A stretch of DNA of 64,000 bases from Clostridium fermenticellae (GCF_003600355.1 NZ_CP032416.1:2624183-2688182); one strand, 5' to 3'. Shown: positions 11,940 through 21,363, numbered from the stretch's first letter. Notes: generated from the sequence alone by a model not told the origin. Program-made: numbers and translations.

Positions 11940-13472
11940 CTATTCAGTTATCTGCTGTGCAAATTTTTTCATTTCATCCGCTATTAATTCCTTTATTTCA
12001 TCCTTAGAAATTCCAGGAGCTTCTTCTTTTAATCCTTTATTTTTTTCAATAAGTACCGATACACCATCAAACAGATTAGTCATTCTTCCAAGGAACAAGC
12101 TTCCTTTTCCTATTATCATAAAATTATCTAATTTCCCATTCAATATATGTTCTATACCATATCCAACTATAGGTACTCCAGATGGTATATGTCCCTGAGT
12201 AGGAGCAAATCCAGGATACCCATGTTTCTTTACGAATTCCGGTAATTGCTTTCTTTCAAGCTGACCGCTTTTAACAGCCAGGGCCCCTATCATTTTATAA
12301 TTCTGGGTTGGTACGTCACCAGCTCCTGCCGGCTCAGTTATATCCGGTATCTGCATTTCCGGTGCAAATTTATTTACATCAGTAATCTTCATGTCATTTC
12401 TAGCAAGTGGATCAAGTACCAAAGCTTTTATTACAGCCTGTGGTGCAGCTCCATCAGCTATAGTATGTCTGCCAATTATATCTGTTCTAACAACAGGATT
12501 TACTCCATCATTCTCGGATACAAGTATTGCAAATCCGCCAAGACAGTCTTCAAGTATTGGCAAATCCTTCTTAACATGGTCTTTTCCATTCATTCCAAGC
12601 TTAGCTGTGCAGCCTCCTGCAAATACAACAACATTCTTATATATTCCTGATTTTACAAGTGCAGAAGCAGTTATAAGTGCATGTGCAGGTCCGGCGCAGA
12701 ATCCTCTCATATCAATTCCTGTAGCACCACTTATGCCTGCTATTTCACCACATGCCTTTGCTAAGTTTCCTCCTCCTCTCTGATTCATATCTCCTACAGC
12801 CTCTTCCGAACATTCTATAAGGTAATCTATATCCTTTCCATCCATTTTTGAATTTTTCATAAGATGCATTAATGCCAAGACTCCAGATGCCTTAACTGAT
12901 AAATTTTCAAGCATTACATGTGAAGATAAATTTTCATCAAATTCATGTGCTCTTTTTACGCATCCAACTAATTTACCATCCTGATAAATAGGAGCTGCTA
13001 TATTTTCATGAACTAATTTTTCTATATCCTCTATTTTTTCGCCAGGTTTAAGCTCTTCAGCACGTGTATTTAAAAGCGGATGTTTTTTAAACATTTCTCG
13101 TACAGACTCTGTAAAGGAATCCTCAAGGATAACCAAATCAAATACATCAGAGAGCTTAAGAAGTCCATAGAATTCGCTCTGAGTCATTATTTCACCAAAT
13201 TTTCCAAATCTGTCTGCACCTTCAACCTTATTCAAATGCCATGGTCTCTTTATATTAGATAATTCCTCTGGCGGCAAATTCCCTATGTAGGTTTGATTTG
13301 GCGGATATGCCACAACCTCATCAAAAGTTCTCAAATGTTTTTTTATTTCATTTAGATATTCGGATTCTGAATTTGTCTTTTTTTCTAATGTCTGAGTAGT
13401 TCCATTGTTGACCACCATATCTGGAACATCAACTAAGACATAAGAAGCATTTTTTATAACAGGAAAATTCAT
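11940..13472 (-). CDS. grdC: Glycine reductase complex component C, subunit alpha
   Basis: The larger subunit of protein C, a FabH/thiolase-like protein acting with GrdD in forming acetyl phosphate from the GrdA-bound carboxymethyl intermediate. It is 510 residues from the ATG at 13472, which follows GGAGGG with six bases; an ATG six codons upstream overlaps that site. Family landmarks include NLAKACGEIAGISGATGID, RGFCAGPAHALI and the C-terminal GKGSLFLGRMTNLFDG. It sits between grdB and grdD. Confidence 0.95.
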   Translation of the reverse strand: MNFPVIKNASYVLVDVPDMVVNNGTTQTLEKKTNSESEYLNEIKKHLRTFDEVVAYPPNQTYIGNLPPEELSNIKRPWHLNKVEGADRFGKFGEIMTQSEFYGLLKLSDVFDLVILEDSFTESVREMFKKHPLLNTRAEELKPGEKIEDIEKLVHENIAAPIYQDGKLVGCVKRAHEFDENLSSHVMLENLSVKASGVLALMHLMKNSKMDGKDIDYLIECSEEAVGDMNQRGGGNLAKACGEIAGISGATGIDMRGFCAGPAHALITASALVKSGIYKNVVVFAGGCTAKLGMNGKDHVKKDLPILEDCLGGFAILVSENDGVNPVVRTDIIGRHTIADGAAPQAVIKALVLDPLARNDMKITDVNKFAPEMQIPDITEPAGAGDVPTQNYKMIGALAVKSGQLERKQLPEFVKKHGYPGFAPTQGHIPSGVPIVGYGIEHILNGKLDNFMIIGKGSLFLGRMTNLFDGVSVLIEKNKGLKEEAPGISKDEIKELIADEMKKFAQQITE

Positions 13473-13561
13473 TTTTAACCCTCCATTCATACATATTAAA
13501 AAATTCAGGAATTAAAAATTAAATATTCTTCAATTTTTAATTCCCAACTCCAACTATATAC

Positions 13562-14869
13562 TTACTCTTCAAATACCTTCTGTCCATCAACCTCAGTCGA
13601 AAGAGCATTTAATGCCTTTTCAACTAACTTATACCTTAATTTAAATTCATCCTGCTTACTGAGACTAGGATCTCCAAGCGGATGAGGGATAGCAATTGTA
13701 GGAACTATCCTATTAGCTCCAACTGTTAATGATATAGGTACTACTGTACACATATGAACTACTGGCAGTCCTCCTCTTTCTATTTCTTTTACCATTGTTG
13801 CACCGCAACGAGTACAAGTTCCTCAGGTGGACGTTAATATAACTGCCTGAACTCCGTCGGCTATAAGTTCTTTCACTATTGATTCACCATACTTTTTAGC
13901 AGAAGCAACTGCTGTACCATTTCCAACTGTCGAATAATAATATTCATAAAGTGATCCTATCTTGCCTTCCTTCTCCATCTGTCTTAATACATCTACCGGT
14001 AATACCCTATCAGCATCATTGTTGGCATAACTAGGATCATATCCGCCATGTGCCGTTTCATAAGTTTCAGGAGTCAAATCACTCACATCTTCTATTTTAT
14101 ACTTTCCAAATTTTGAAGCACTGGAAGATTCTATATGATCTGGATTACCCTTTGGAACTATTCCTCCTGATGTAACCAATGCAATTTTGGCCTTTGTTAT
14201 ATCTTTTACTGCCGGATTAGGATCGACTCTATCAAATACTGGCATCTTAAATTCAGTTTTAAATTCCTCGCCTTTAAGTTTCTTTACCAGCATATCAACT
14301 GCTCTCTTAGATCCTCTATCTCCTCTTAGACAATTTTTTCTTATTCCTCTTTCTATATATCCTTCTTCTTCAGGTGACCCTATTTCTTCATTTTTAACAA
14401 GTTTAAGTCCAAAACCAGCGAGCTTTGGAAGTGCTTTTCTCATTCCAACTGCACTATTTCTGGTCTCAATTATATATAAATACTTTTTATATAAATCAGC
14501 CCCTGGATTTTCAGGATACATTGCAGTTACAACCGGGATACCAAGTTTATCTTCTACTTCTTTAGATATTGAACCGCAGGCCATACCATATCTTCCTGCA
14601 TTAAAAGCAGGTCCTGCCATAAACAAGTCTGGATCATATCCCTTTATCATATCTATTATTTTTTCTTTGGCCTCATCCATATTTTCATTAAAGTATGAAT
14701 CTCCACATATAACTGTTGCAACTATTTTAGCATCACTTTTTTCTATTAATTTATTAAGCTGCATGCCGGGTCCTACAAAGCCTTCCCTAATTTCAGGTTT
14801 TACATTTGCCTTTTCTTCTCCGCCTATTCCTGCATAAAACTGATTTATATAATGCACAACCTTAATCAT
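13562..14869 (-). CDS. grdB: Glycine reductase component B gamma subunit, selenoprotein (in-frame UGA)
   Basis: Substrate-binding selenoprotein of protein B; with the pyruvoyl subunits from GrdE it activates glycine and passes the carboxymethyl group to GrdA. The reading frame continues through TGA at 13823-13825, codon 349 from the ATG chosen at 14869 (GGAGG, spacing 10). Around it the peptide is LTST-U-GTCTRCG, the selenocysteine motif of GrdB, and strong homology continues after it (VVHMCTVVPI). Read through, the protein is 435 residues. An automated caller would split it in two. The start lies just after the grdA stop. Confidence 0.96.
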
Positions 14870-14892
14870 ACAATTACAACCTCCTTTGCATA

Positions 14893-15357
14893 TCAATATT
14901 TTGAATATTCATCTCTTACTGTTTTAACTTCACTAATTATTTCGTCAACATCCAGTACCATTTCCATCATACCGCACTGTTCATCATATACAGCATCATC
15001 ACATTCCTGTTTTACTTCTGGTTCAACCATATGATATACGGAAAGACCAAGCTCAATTCCTGCAAGTGGTCCTGCAAATGTTGGGTCTCCTGCACTTACA
15101 GTTTCAGCTGAAAGTCCTGATGCCTCTGCTTCAGCACCTCCCAATATTACAACTATATTTTCTGCACCATACTTTTCTGTCAAGTCTTTTACTCTTTGTT
15201 GGATCTCCAGATCCATAGCACCTGCGGCTGTTCAAACAAAGCATTCTGTAGATGCAAAAATCACTTCTGCTCCAGCTGATTTTACACAAGCTTCAATAGC
15301 TGGTCCCGGTATTCCATCTCTATCCCCTATTGCAATTACTTTTTTACCTTTTAACAT
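14893..15357 (-). CDS. grdA: Glycine reductase selenoprotein A (in-frame UGA)
   Basis: Small selenoprotein carrying the carboxymethyl-selenoether intermediate between proteins B and C; it is re-reduced by thioredoxin. The frame from the ATG at 15357 passes TGA at 15232-15234, codon 42, giving the hallmark [13 protein letters not shown]. Total 154 residues. Without read-through only the last 107 codons would be called and the active site would be lost. A small hairpin (GGATC-TGGA-GATCC) downstream of the UGA may belong to the bacterial SECIS element. Confidence 0.97.
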
Positions 15358-15378
15358 AAATATCATCCTCCTTAAAAT

Positions 15379-16674
15379 TTAAAATCCTTTAGCACTGAGG
15401 TTATTAAATCCAACCTCACTCGTAGCTCCGGTTATTACCTGTAGTTCAGCCTCAATGGAACCATCTTCTGCTAAACTTCCATTATGTCCTCCGGCAATTA
15501 CATTTACAGCTTCAGGATGTCCTATAACCTTTTTCATTTTAGGTAGTCTTATGACTTCATTGGCATTTCCTCCCGTAACAACTGCATCTCCTTTTATTGT
15601 TGAATCGGCAAGAGACTGCGAACTTCCATCCTGTCCTGCATACTCATCAGTTATAAGAACTGTTTTAATTCCTTTAGCACTTATCTTATTACAATTCATA
15701 ACAAGATCAGCATCCGGATTTCCAAAGCCTTCTTCAGATATTATTACAGCATCTGCACCAAGTAACTCTACCAATTTAGCAGTATAACTGGAAGACCTTT
15801 CTTTGTCTGCAAGATAAACGGTTTCATTGGTTATAACACAACCCAAGAAATTTATATCCTTACCATGTCTTTCATACAAATCCTCAATAACTGGATGATT
15901 CAGATGAACATAAGTTGGATTTTTGTCACAAGCTGATACACAATTTCCGCTGACTACTGCACCATCAAATACTTCTGTCGGATACAAGAAAGTTGGTATA
16001 ATTTTTTTAGCATCCACTCCATATACATAAGTGTCATGAAGAAGTCCTTGACTTTGAAGCATATATACATATAGAACTTTAGGCAAATCCGGATATTGTT
16101 TAACCTGCTCCAGTAATGGTAATGTCTCATATACCTTAAGTTCATCCGGTTCAACATCGGCTCCAGCTTTGCCAAGATAAACTGCTGCCTTAAAACCCAT
16201 CATTCTTAAAGTTTCCTCATGCTCATACTGGTTTACTCCGTCTTTAACTTCACAAGTTATAACCAAATTATTTGTCTTTGAAAATGGAGTATATTTTGCA
16301 CCTTCTCCACTCATATCTATAATGCCCTCTTGAAAACCCACAATATTTCCTGTAGTAACTACTGCTGCACCACTTAAAACATGCGTTCTTCCAGAGCCGA
16401 CGGTATCAACTTTACTTATAAAACCGGGGAATATACCACCTTCACCATCAACTTTTACTCTAGGCTCTATTACATCTTTTACAGGTATTATTCTAGTTTC
16501 TTCTCCAGGTTTTACAATATTTAATTCAATACTTTCAATCCTATCGTCATTACTAATTTCATTTAACAGCTCATCTTTATTTACATATAAGATCCCATTT
16601 TCAACTTTCGTCTCACTGCCAAATTTAAGATCATCAATGTGTATTTTTCCTAACTCTAAACGCAATACGTTCAC
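15379..16674 (-). CDS. grdE: Glycine reductase component B proprotein, pyruvoyl-forming
   Basis: Precursor of the alpha and beta subunits of the glycine-specific protein B. The 431-residue protein contains SGNCVSACDKNPTY; by analogy with known GrdE it is cleaved between Asn and Cys (about 244/245 here), the cysteine becoming the pyruvoyl group that forms a Schiff base with glycine. This, with the glycine riboswitch, argues for glycine rather than sarcosine or betaine as substrate. It is followed 21 bases later by grdA. Confidence 0.96.
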   Translation of the reverse strand: MNVLRLELGKIHIDDLKFGSETKVENGILYVNKDELLNEISNDDRIESIELNIVKPGEETRIIPVKDVIEPRVKVDGEGGIFPGFISKVDTVGSGRTHVLSGAAVVTTGNIVGFQEGIIDMSGEGAKYTPFSKTNNLVITCEVKDGVNQYEHEETLRMMGFKAAVYLGKAGADVEPDELKVYETLPLLEQVKQYPDLPKVLYVYMLQSQGLLHDTYVYGVDAKKIIPTFLYPTEVFDGAVVSGNCVSACDKNPTYVHLNHPVIEDLYERHGKDINFLGCVITNETVYLADKERSSSYTAKLVELLGADAVIISEEGFGNPDADLVMNCNKISAKGIKTVLITDEYAGQDGSSQSLADSTIKGDAVVTGGNANEVIRLPKMKKVIGHPEAVNVIAGGHNGSLAEDGSIEAELQVITGATSEVGFNNLSAKGF

Positions 16675-16686
16675 CTCCTAACTTTT

Positions 16687-17019
16687 TTATATAGTTTCAC
16701 AATACGATTTAATAAAATCTTCAACATCTTTTAATGATGTTATTTTATCTGCAGTAATTGTGTTAACCTTTTCACCTTTGTTATAAATTATCATTGTTGG
16801 CAGGCCTAATACTTTTTGTCCTATTGCAAGTCTTCTAGCTTTACTTATATTAAGACTTGAAAATTTGATTTTGTCTCCATATTTTTCTTCCAGTCCATGC
16901 ACACCAGGCATTAATTCTTTACAAATCTCACATTTGTCACCCCAAAAATCTACAAATACCGGTTTCTCAGTATAATTTAAAACCTCATCATCAAAATTTT
17001 GTTTTGTTAATTCAACCAT
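16687..17019 (-). CDS. trxA: Thioredoxin of the glycine reductase operon, atypical CEIC active site
   Basis: Donates electrons to selenoprotein A. The 110-residue thioredoxin fold is intact (VFVDFWGDKCEICKELMP, then the cis-proline segment LGLPTMIIYN), but the usual WCGPC is replaced by C30-Glu-Ile-C33. Altered active sites are known for grd-linked thioredoxins. I start at the ATG at 17019, nine bases from AAGGAGG. The neighbouring trxB is its expected partner. Confidence 0.93.
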   Translation of the reverse strand: MVELTKQNFDDEVLNYTEKPVFVDFWGDKCEICKELMPGVHGLEEKYGDKIKFSSLNISKARRLAIGQKVLGLPTMIIYNKGEKVNTITADKITSLKDVEDFIKSYCETI

Positions 17020-17038
17020 ATTATTCATCCTCCTTAAT

Positions 17039-17962
17039 CTAAAATTCATTTTCTGATATATACTTTTCAGCAGTAGTTGCCGCTATTGCACCATCTGCCG
17101 CTGCAGTTATAACCTGTCTTAAAGATTTCTTCCTTATATCACCTGCTGCAAACACACCCGGTGTACTCGTTTTCATATCCTCGTCTGTTACAATATACCC
17201 TTTATCCATAGACACCTTATTTTCAAATAATTCGGAAATAGGAGTATATCCTACGAATACAAAGCATCCATTGACATCAAGTCTGCTTTTTTCACCTGTA
17301 AGTTTATTTTTTATAATTAACCCTTCAAGTATTTCATCACCTACAGCTTCTTCTACAGTCGAATTCCATATAAAACTTATTTTTTTATTTGCAAATGCTT
17401 TTTCCTGAAGTGATTTGACAGCTCTTAATTCATCTCTTCTGTGTATAACGGTAACATGTTCAGCAAATTTAGTTAGATAAATAGCTTCAGTAATAGCCGA
17501 ATCTCCTCCTCCTACTACTGCTATATCCAGATCAGTGAAAAAATCAGCATCACAGGTTGCACAATATGAAATTCCGCGTCCTCTTAACTCTTTTTCATTC
17601 TTAAATCCTGAGAGCCTAGGATTTGCTCCAGTTGCAATTATAATAGTTTTTGCCCTGTATTCACTGTCCTTACCTTTTAAAACTTTTATCTTACTGTCCA
17701 GGTCAACCTCAGTTATTTCATCCTTCACAAATATCGTTCCAAAATCCTCAGCTTGTTTTTTCATTCTCTGAGATAAACTTGTTCCAGTACAATTTTCAAT
17801 AGATCCTGGATAATTTTCTAATTCATCTGTGGTAGTTGCCTGACCACCGTACTTTGCTCTCTCTATAAGCAGAGTATCCATTCTAGATCTAGATGCATAA
17901 ATAGCTGCAGAAAGTCCTGCTGGTCCCCCTCCAATTATTATACAATCATATAAATGCACCAT
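17039..17962 (-). CDS. trxB: Thioredoxin reductase
   Basis: FAD- and NAD(P)H-dependent reductase passing electrons to the local thioredoxin. It is 307 residues: FAD motif GGGPAGLSAAIYASRS at 11-26, redox pair C134-A-T-C137, second nucleotide motif VVGGGDSAITEA, and the C-terminal FAD segment GVFAAGDIRKK. The ATG follows GGAGG with seven bases. It lies between grdX and trxA. Confidence 0.96.
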   Translation of the reverse strand: MVHLYDCIIIGGGPAGLSAAIYASRSRMDTLLIERAKYGGQATTTDELENYPGSIENCTGTSLSQRMKKQAEDFGTIFVKDEITEVDLDSKIKVLKGKDSEYRAKTIIIATGANPRLSGFKNEKELRGRGISYCATCDADFFTDLDIAVVGGGDSAITEAIYLTKFAEHVTVIHRRDELRAVKSLQEKAFANKKISFIWNSTVEEAVGDEILEGLIIKNKLTGEKSRLDVNGCFVFVGYTPISELFENKVSMDKGYIVTDEDMKTSTPGVFAAGDIRKKSLRQVITAAADGAIAATTAEKYISENEF

Positions 17963-18008
17963 AATGCTTCCTCCTATTTATTAAAGTATAACTTTTTAAG
18001 CTCTAAGA

Positions 18009-18383
18009 CTACTCAAACGCGTTTCTTATCAGATCGTAGTCTATTAGTGAAAAATCTGTTAAAATTTTGTCATTCCAATGCGGAGTATTGTAATTTCTTG
18101 TAAATTTTTGGGTTGTATTTATACTGTCTTCAATATATTGTAAAGATTTAAAATCCACACTTTTCCTGCTGTTCTTGCTCAATACAATAGTTTTATATGG
18201 TGTTTCATTTGGTTTAACACTCCCCATAAGCGGATGGGTTAAAAGATTATGTCCACAATGTATATAATCTCTTGCTGTCTCCAGTACTTTCATAACACCT
18301 CCTTCCACAAAGTGTATTTCATGTTTAGCCCGAAGTTTGTCTTTGCTTAATGGATTATTAGTTACAATTATAACTTCTCCTAT
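18009..18383 (-). CDS. grdX: GrdX protein, apparent non-AUG start
   Basis: Small conserved protein at the head of glycine reductase operons; its function is unknown. The conserved body GHNLLTHPLMGSVKPNETPY is clear. The only ATG in the body (18293) would discard VIIVTNNPLSKDKL, which is in frame just upstream and resembles the family's N-terminus (TNNP). That upstream frame has no ATG, GTG or TTG between a stop and the conserved block, yet has a very strong AGGAGGAGG at 18388-18396. The best-placed codon is ATA at 18381-18383, with ATT just before it as alternative; this gives about 124 residues. A second ribosome site precedes the internal ATG. The gene is certain; the start is not. Confidence 0.8.
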   Translation of the reverse strand: MGEVIIVTNNPLSKDKLRAKHEIHFVEGGVMKVLETARDYIHCGHNLLTHPLMGSVKPNETPYKTIVLSKNSRKSVDFKSLQYIEDSINTTQKFTRNYNTPHWNDKILTDFSLIDYDLIRNAFE

Positions 18384-18437
18384 AATACCTCCTCCTATTC
18401 CTTAATAGTCTTAAGTTGAATATTAAAATAAAATTAA

Positions 18438-18478
18438 GGACAAAAGTAAAAGAAATCCCTTTCCTTTTACCTCTGTCC
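18438..18478 (-). terminator. Riboswitch-controlled terminator before grdX
   Basis: Minus strand: GGACAGAGGTAAAAG (18464-18478) can pair with CTTTTACTTTTGTCC (18438-18452), followed by a U-rich tract. The left arm includes the 3' strand of the aptamer-2 P1 stem, so glycine binding should prevent the hairpin. Confidence 0.75.
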
Positions 18479-18690
18479 TTTTTACCTGAGAGATTTACTC
18501 CTTCGGTGCTTAAAGCTTTCCAGAGTCATGTCCTTTTTCGGTACTTTTGCCTGAGAGATTCATATTATTAAGGAAATAATACTTATTCCTTCGGCTATTC
18601 ATTTAAGAATACTATAAAACTATAGCTAAGCAGTCATCTTCTAAATATTTTTAAATTAAAGGACTATGCCTAATCTCCCGAAAAATTCAT
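18465..18690 (-). promoter_or_regulatory. Tandem glycine riboswitch
   Basis: Two glycine aptamers in series on the minus strand. Aptamer 1 runs from about 18678 (CGGGAGA) through GCCGAAGGA to ATCTCTCAGGCAAAAG (about 18545). Aptamer 2 runs from CTCTGGAAAGC (about 18525) through CACCGAAGGAG and ATCTCTCAGGTAAAA to GGACAGAG (18471). It lies 82-300 bases upstream of grdX and controls the grd operon. The overlap with the terminator predicts transcription ON with glycine, as expected for a catabolic operon. Confidence 0.95.
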
Positions 18691-18720
18691 CCAAAGTATT
18701 TAATATTCACACTCAGTTAT

Positions 18721-18726
18721 ATTATA
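18721..18726 (-). promoter_or_regulatory. -10 element of the grd operon promoter
   Basis: Minus-strand TATAAT lies about 45 bases upstream of the first aptamer. The matching -35 region is weak (ATGGAA at about 18 bases). Confidence 0.5.
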
Positions 18727-18767
18727 TGATAAATTTTTAAATATTTCCATACATTTTAGAATAATAA

Positions 18768-19607
18768 TTAATAATTTTCTACAAAAAATACTCCACATGC
18801 TCCAGGTCCTGCATGTACTCCTACTACACACCCTACTTCACATTCTATAAAATCATTAATACTAAGTTTTAGTTCTTCTCTAAGTATTTCAACAATATCT
18901 TTACTTTTAACGCTCAAAAGTATTGTATCTTCATTTTCTTTTGAACCTCTTTTACTTAGATATTCCAGTATATACCTTACAGCCTTCCTGCTTCCCCTGA
19001 CTTTATCCATAACAGCAAGTTTACCATCTTTTATTTCTATTATTAATTTAATATCCAGTATATTACCTATAATTCCAGCAGTCCTAGACAATCTACCACC
19101 CTTTACAAGATTCTCTAAAGTGTCAAATGCCAAAACACTTCTTACATGTGGTATTGTTTCAATTATAGAACTCTCTATCTCCTTAATTCCAAATCCATCT
19201 TCCTTAAGCTTTGCCGCCTTTAATACTAAAAGCCCTAACCCTGATGTAACATTTAAACTATCTATTATAGTTATGTCATCACTTTTAAGCATTTCTTTTG
19301 CTATACACGCCGATTGATATGTGCCGCTCATATTCGATGATATATGTATTGACAAAACTTTATATCCATTATCAAGATATTCCTTATAGCATTCGATAAA
19401 CCTCTGAGGGTTAACTTGAGCTGTAGTCGGGAATTCCTTACTATGTTCCATTTTTTCTAAAAGTTCAGGTAAATTTATATCTATTCCATCCCTATAATTA
19501 TGTCCATCAATATTAACAAGCAGTGGAAGGACTTCTATATCATATCTTTTTAATATATCAACTGGTAAATCTGAAGTACTATCTGTAATTATCTTTATTT
19601 TTTCCAT
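18768..19607 (-). CDS. DegV-family fatty-acid-binding protein
   Basis: DegV proteins bind a fatty acid; in Gram-positives several deliver exogenous fatty acids to the FakA kinase. The 279-residue protein begins IKIITDSTSDLP, has the fatty-acid-site segments TTAQVNP and HISSNMSGTYQSA, and ends VGVHAGPGACGVFF, all typical. No fakA is adjacent. It starts 15 bases after trmL stops, so the two are cotranscribed. The glycine riboswitch promoter begins right after its stop. Confidence 0.9.
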   Translation of the reverse strand: MEKIKIITDSTSDLPVDILKRYDIEVLPLLVNIDGHNYRDGIDINLPELLEKMEHSKEFPTTAQVNPQRFIECYKEYLDNGYKVLSIHISSNMSGTYQSACIAKEMLKSDDITIIDSLNVTSGLGLLVLKAAKLKEDGFGIKEIESSIIETIPHVRSVLAFDTLENLVKGGRLSRTAGIIGNILDIKLIIEIKDGKLAVMDKVRGSRKAVRYILEYLSKRGSKENEDTILLSVKSKDIVEILREELKLSINDFIECEVGCVVGVHAGPGACGVFFVENY

Positions 19608-19622
19608 AGACCAACTTCCCTC

Positions 19623-20090
19623 CTATTTCATAACCGGAAAGTTCATCTGCCTCAATGCTTCATATGCCACTATAGCAACTGTATTTGATAAATTTAACGA
19701 ACGTGTTGTTGTATTTATCATTGGCACTCTAATACATTTTTCAGGATCACTTTCTCTTATGTAATCTGGTAATCCACATGATTCTCTGCCAAAAACAATG
19801 AAGTCATCATCTTTAAACTTAGCTTCGTGATAAAAATTCTTGCCATGTGTTGTTGAAAAATAAAATGTTGAGCCCTTATATTTTTCTCTCAGCTCTTCAT
19901 AGGAATCATATATACTTAAATCCAAATAAGGCCAATAATCAAGACCAGCTCTTCTTAAATGTTTTTCATCCAGACTAAAACCCAGTGGTTTTATAAGATG
20001 AAGTTTGCTGCCGGTAAGTACGCAAGTTCTTGCTATATTACCAGTATTTTGCGGTATCTCCGGTTGAAACAATACTATATTTAAACTCAA
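19623..20090 (-). CDS. trmL: tRNA (cytidine/uridine-34-2'-O)-methyltransferase
   Basis: SPOUT-class enzyme that 2'-O-methylates the wobble base of certain tRNA-Leu. It is 155 residues, usual for TrmL: IVLFQPEIPQNTGNIARTC at the start, VFGRESCGLPDYI in the middle and the knot segment RSLNLSNTVAIVAYEAL at the end. The start is a TTG at 20090 with GGAGG seven bases before. Confidence 0.93.
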   Translation of the reverse strand: MSLNIVLFQPEIPQNTGNIARTCVLTGSKLHLIKPLGFSLDEKHLRRAGLDYWPYLDLSIYDSYEELREKYKGSTFYFSTTHGKNFYHEAKFKDDDFIVFGRESCGLPDYIRESDPEKCIRVPMINTTTRSLNLSNTVAIVAYEALRQMNFPVMK

Positions 20091-20219
20091 ATCAAATCCT
20101 CCTTATCTAACAATTAACAAATAACTTATTCTCATAAAACTCTTCTTAATATATTACTCTATAAAGCTTAAAGAGTAAAGAGGGAGTACCAAATAGTATT
20201 ATTTAGAGCAATTAACTTA

Positions 20220-20948
20220 TCATTCCCTATTATTTATATATTTTATTATTCCATCACAAATATTTTCCGCTAAATTTCTAAGAACATTATCCTTAGATAA
20301 TTTATCTCTGTCACTTTTATTAGTTATAAAACCACATTCAACCAAAGCACACGGTATTTTACTATATCTTAATATTGCTATATTTTGTTTTTTTATGCCC
20401 CTATTATACCAATCATCTGATTTTACAGATTCATTCTCAAGTATTTTTGCAAGTTTTGTTCTCTCATCTGACTGATAACCTTTTGGATCATAATATAGTG
20501 TCGTAATTCCATTGAAGTTTGGATCACTAATTGAATTGACATGAACTGAAACAAACACATTCCCATTTGCTGCATTTACCCTATTTCCTATCTCTTTTAA
20601 TGGTACAAGTACATCACTATCTCTTGTTAAAACAACATTGTATCCTTTATTTTGTAGATATTCCTGTTCATATTTAACTATTTTTAGAGTTAAATTCTTC
20701 TCATACATATTTCCATAGCTTGTACCCTTGTCTATACCTCCATGACCTGCATCTAAAATTATCGTATACCTACTATTATTCTGTTTGACTTTAGAAAATC
20801 CATCTTTCCCCTTAGCAGCCTCTACAACAGCTTGTCCTCTTACAGCAGAGTATCTACTATAAAACATTTGATTTTTACCAAACAACAGTAGTATTAAGGT
20901 GAAAAATATACAAGAAAACATGAATCTCTTTCTATTTGCGATCCTCAT
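20220..20948 (-). CDS. cwlD: N-acetylmuramoyl-L-alanine amidase, CwlD-type
   Basis: Zinc amidase (Amidase_3) with an N-terminal membrane/signal segment (about residues 8-25). In spore formers CwlD removes peptides during synthesis of muramic-delta-lactam in spore cortex. Zinc-ligand motifs are ILDAGHGGIDKG, the downstream Glu in YEKNLTL, SVHVNS, and the late catalytic glutamate in ALVECGFITN. It is 242 residues, close to the B. subtilis size. Start ATG after AGGAGG. Confidence 0.9.
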   Translation of the reverse strand: MRIANRKRFMFSCIFFTLILLLFGKNQMFYSRYSAVRGQAVVEAAKGKDGFSKVKQNNSRYTIILDAGHGGIDKGTSYGNMYEKNLTLKIVKYEQEYLQNKGYNVVLTRDSDVLVPLKEIGNRVNAANGNVFVSVHVNSISDPNFNGITTLYYDPKGYQSDERTKLAKILENESVKSDDWYNRGIKKQNIAILRYSKIPCALVECGFITNKSDRDKLSKDNVLRNLAENICDGIIKYINNRE

Positions 20949-21115
20949 TTTAATCCTCCTAATCCTACGATGTTACCCAATTTTTAATATACAGTTAAAT
21001 TCATCAATCTTAATATAATTTACATTTAAGTAAATATCTGTATATTTATTATAATATCAAACCACTTAATAATCAATTATTATTGTGTACATTATTTAAT
21101 TTATTTTATAACATA

Positions 21116-21262
21116 TAGGATTTGCAAGTATGACGACTATGACGGCTGCTGACATCATTAAAATCCATAAAATATGAACGCAAGCTTAGACTTACTAGAA
21201 ATTTTTTACGTGACGTATTTTGGAAATCCAGGCCTGCGCATAAGTTAAGCTTTCAGAAGACA
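21116..21262 (+). repeat. Degenerate palindromic element, copy G
   Basis: Only one arm is well preserved: TTAGACTTACTAGAAATTTT followed by TTACGTGACGTATTTTGGAA and a GCGCATAAGTTAAGC tip, the same order as the right half of copies A and F. The left half is eroded. It lies in the 620-base stretch between cwlD and tRNA-Leu, otherwise empty except for a possible 27-codon ORF. Confidence 0.65.
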
Positions 21263-21363
21263 CTGGAAACATTATCAGGTAAAGTAGAATATCTTTGTAT
21301 CCATAGTTTTTTAGTCCTTTCTTTAACTTTTATATATGGCTATATAACAAGTTTCCAGCTAAA

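Noticed and set aside
11608-12198. Plus-strand 196-codon frame opposite grdC/grdD
   Set aside because: Antisense shadow rich in Ser/Ile/Phe, spanning two genes on the other strand.
14187-14837. Plus-strand 216-codon frame opposite grdB
   Set aside because: Antisense shadow of the conserved grdB frame; no ribosome site or recognisable product.
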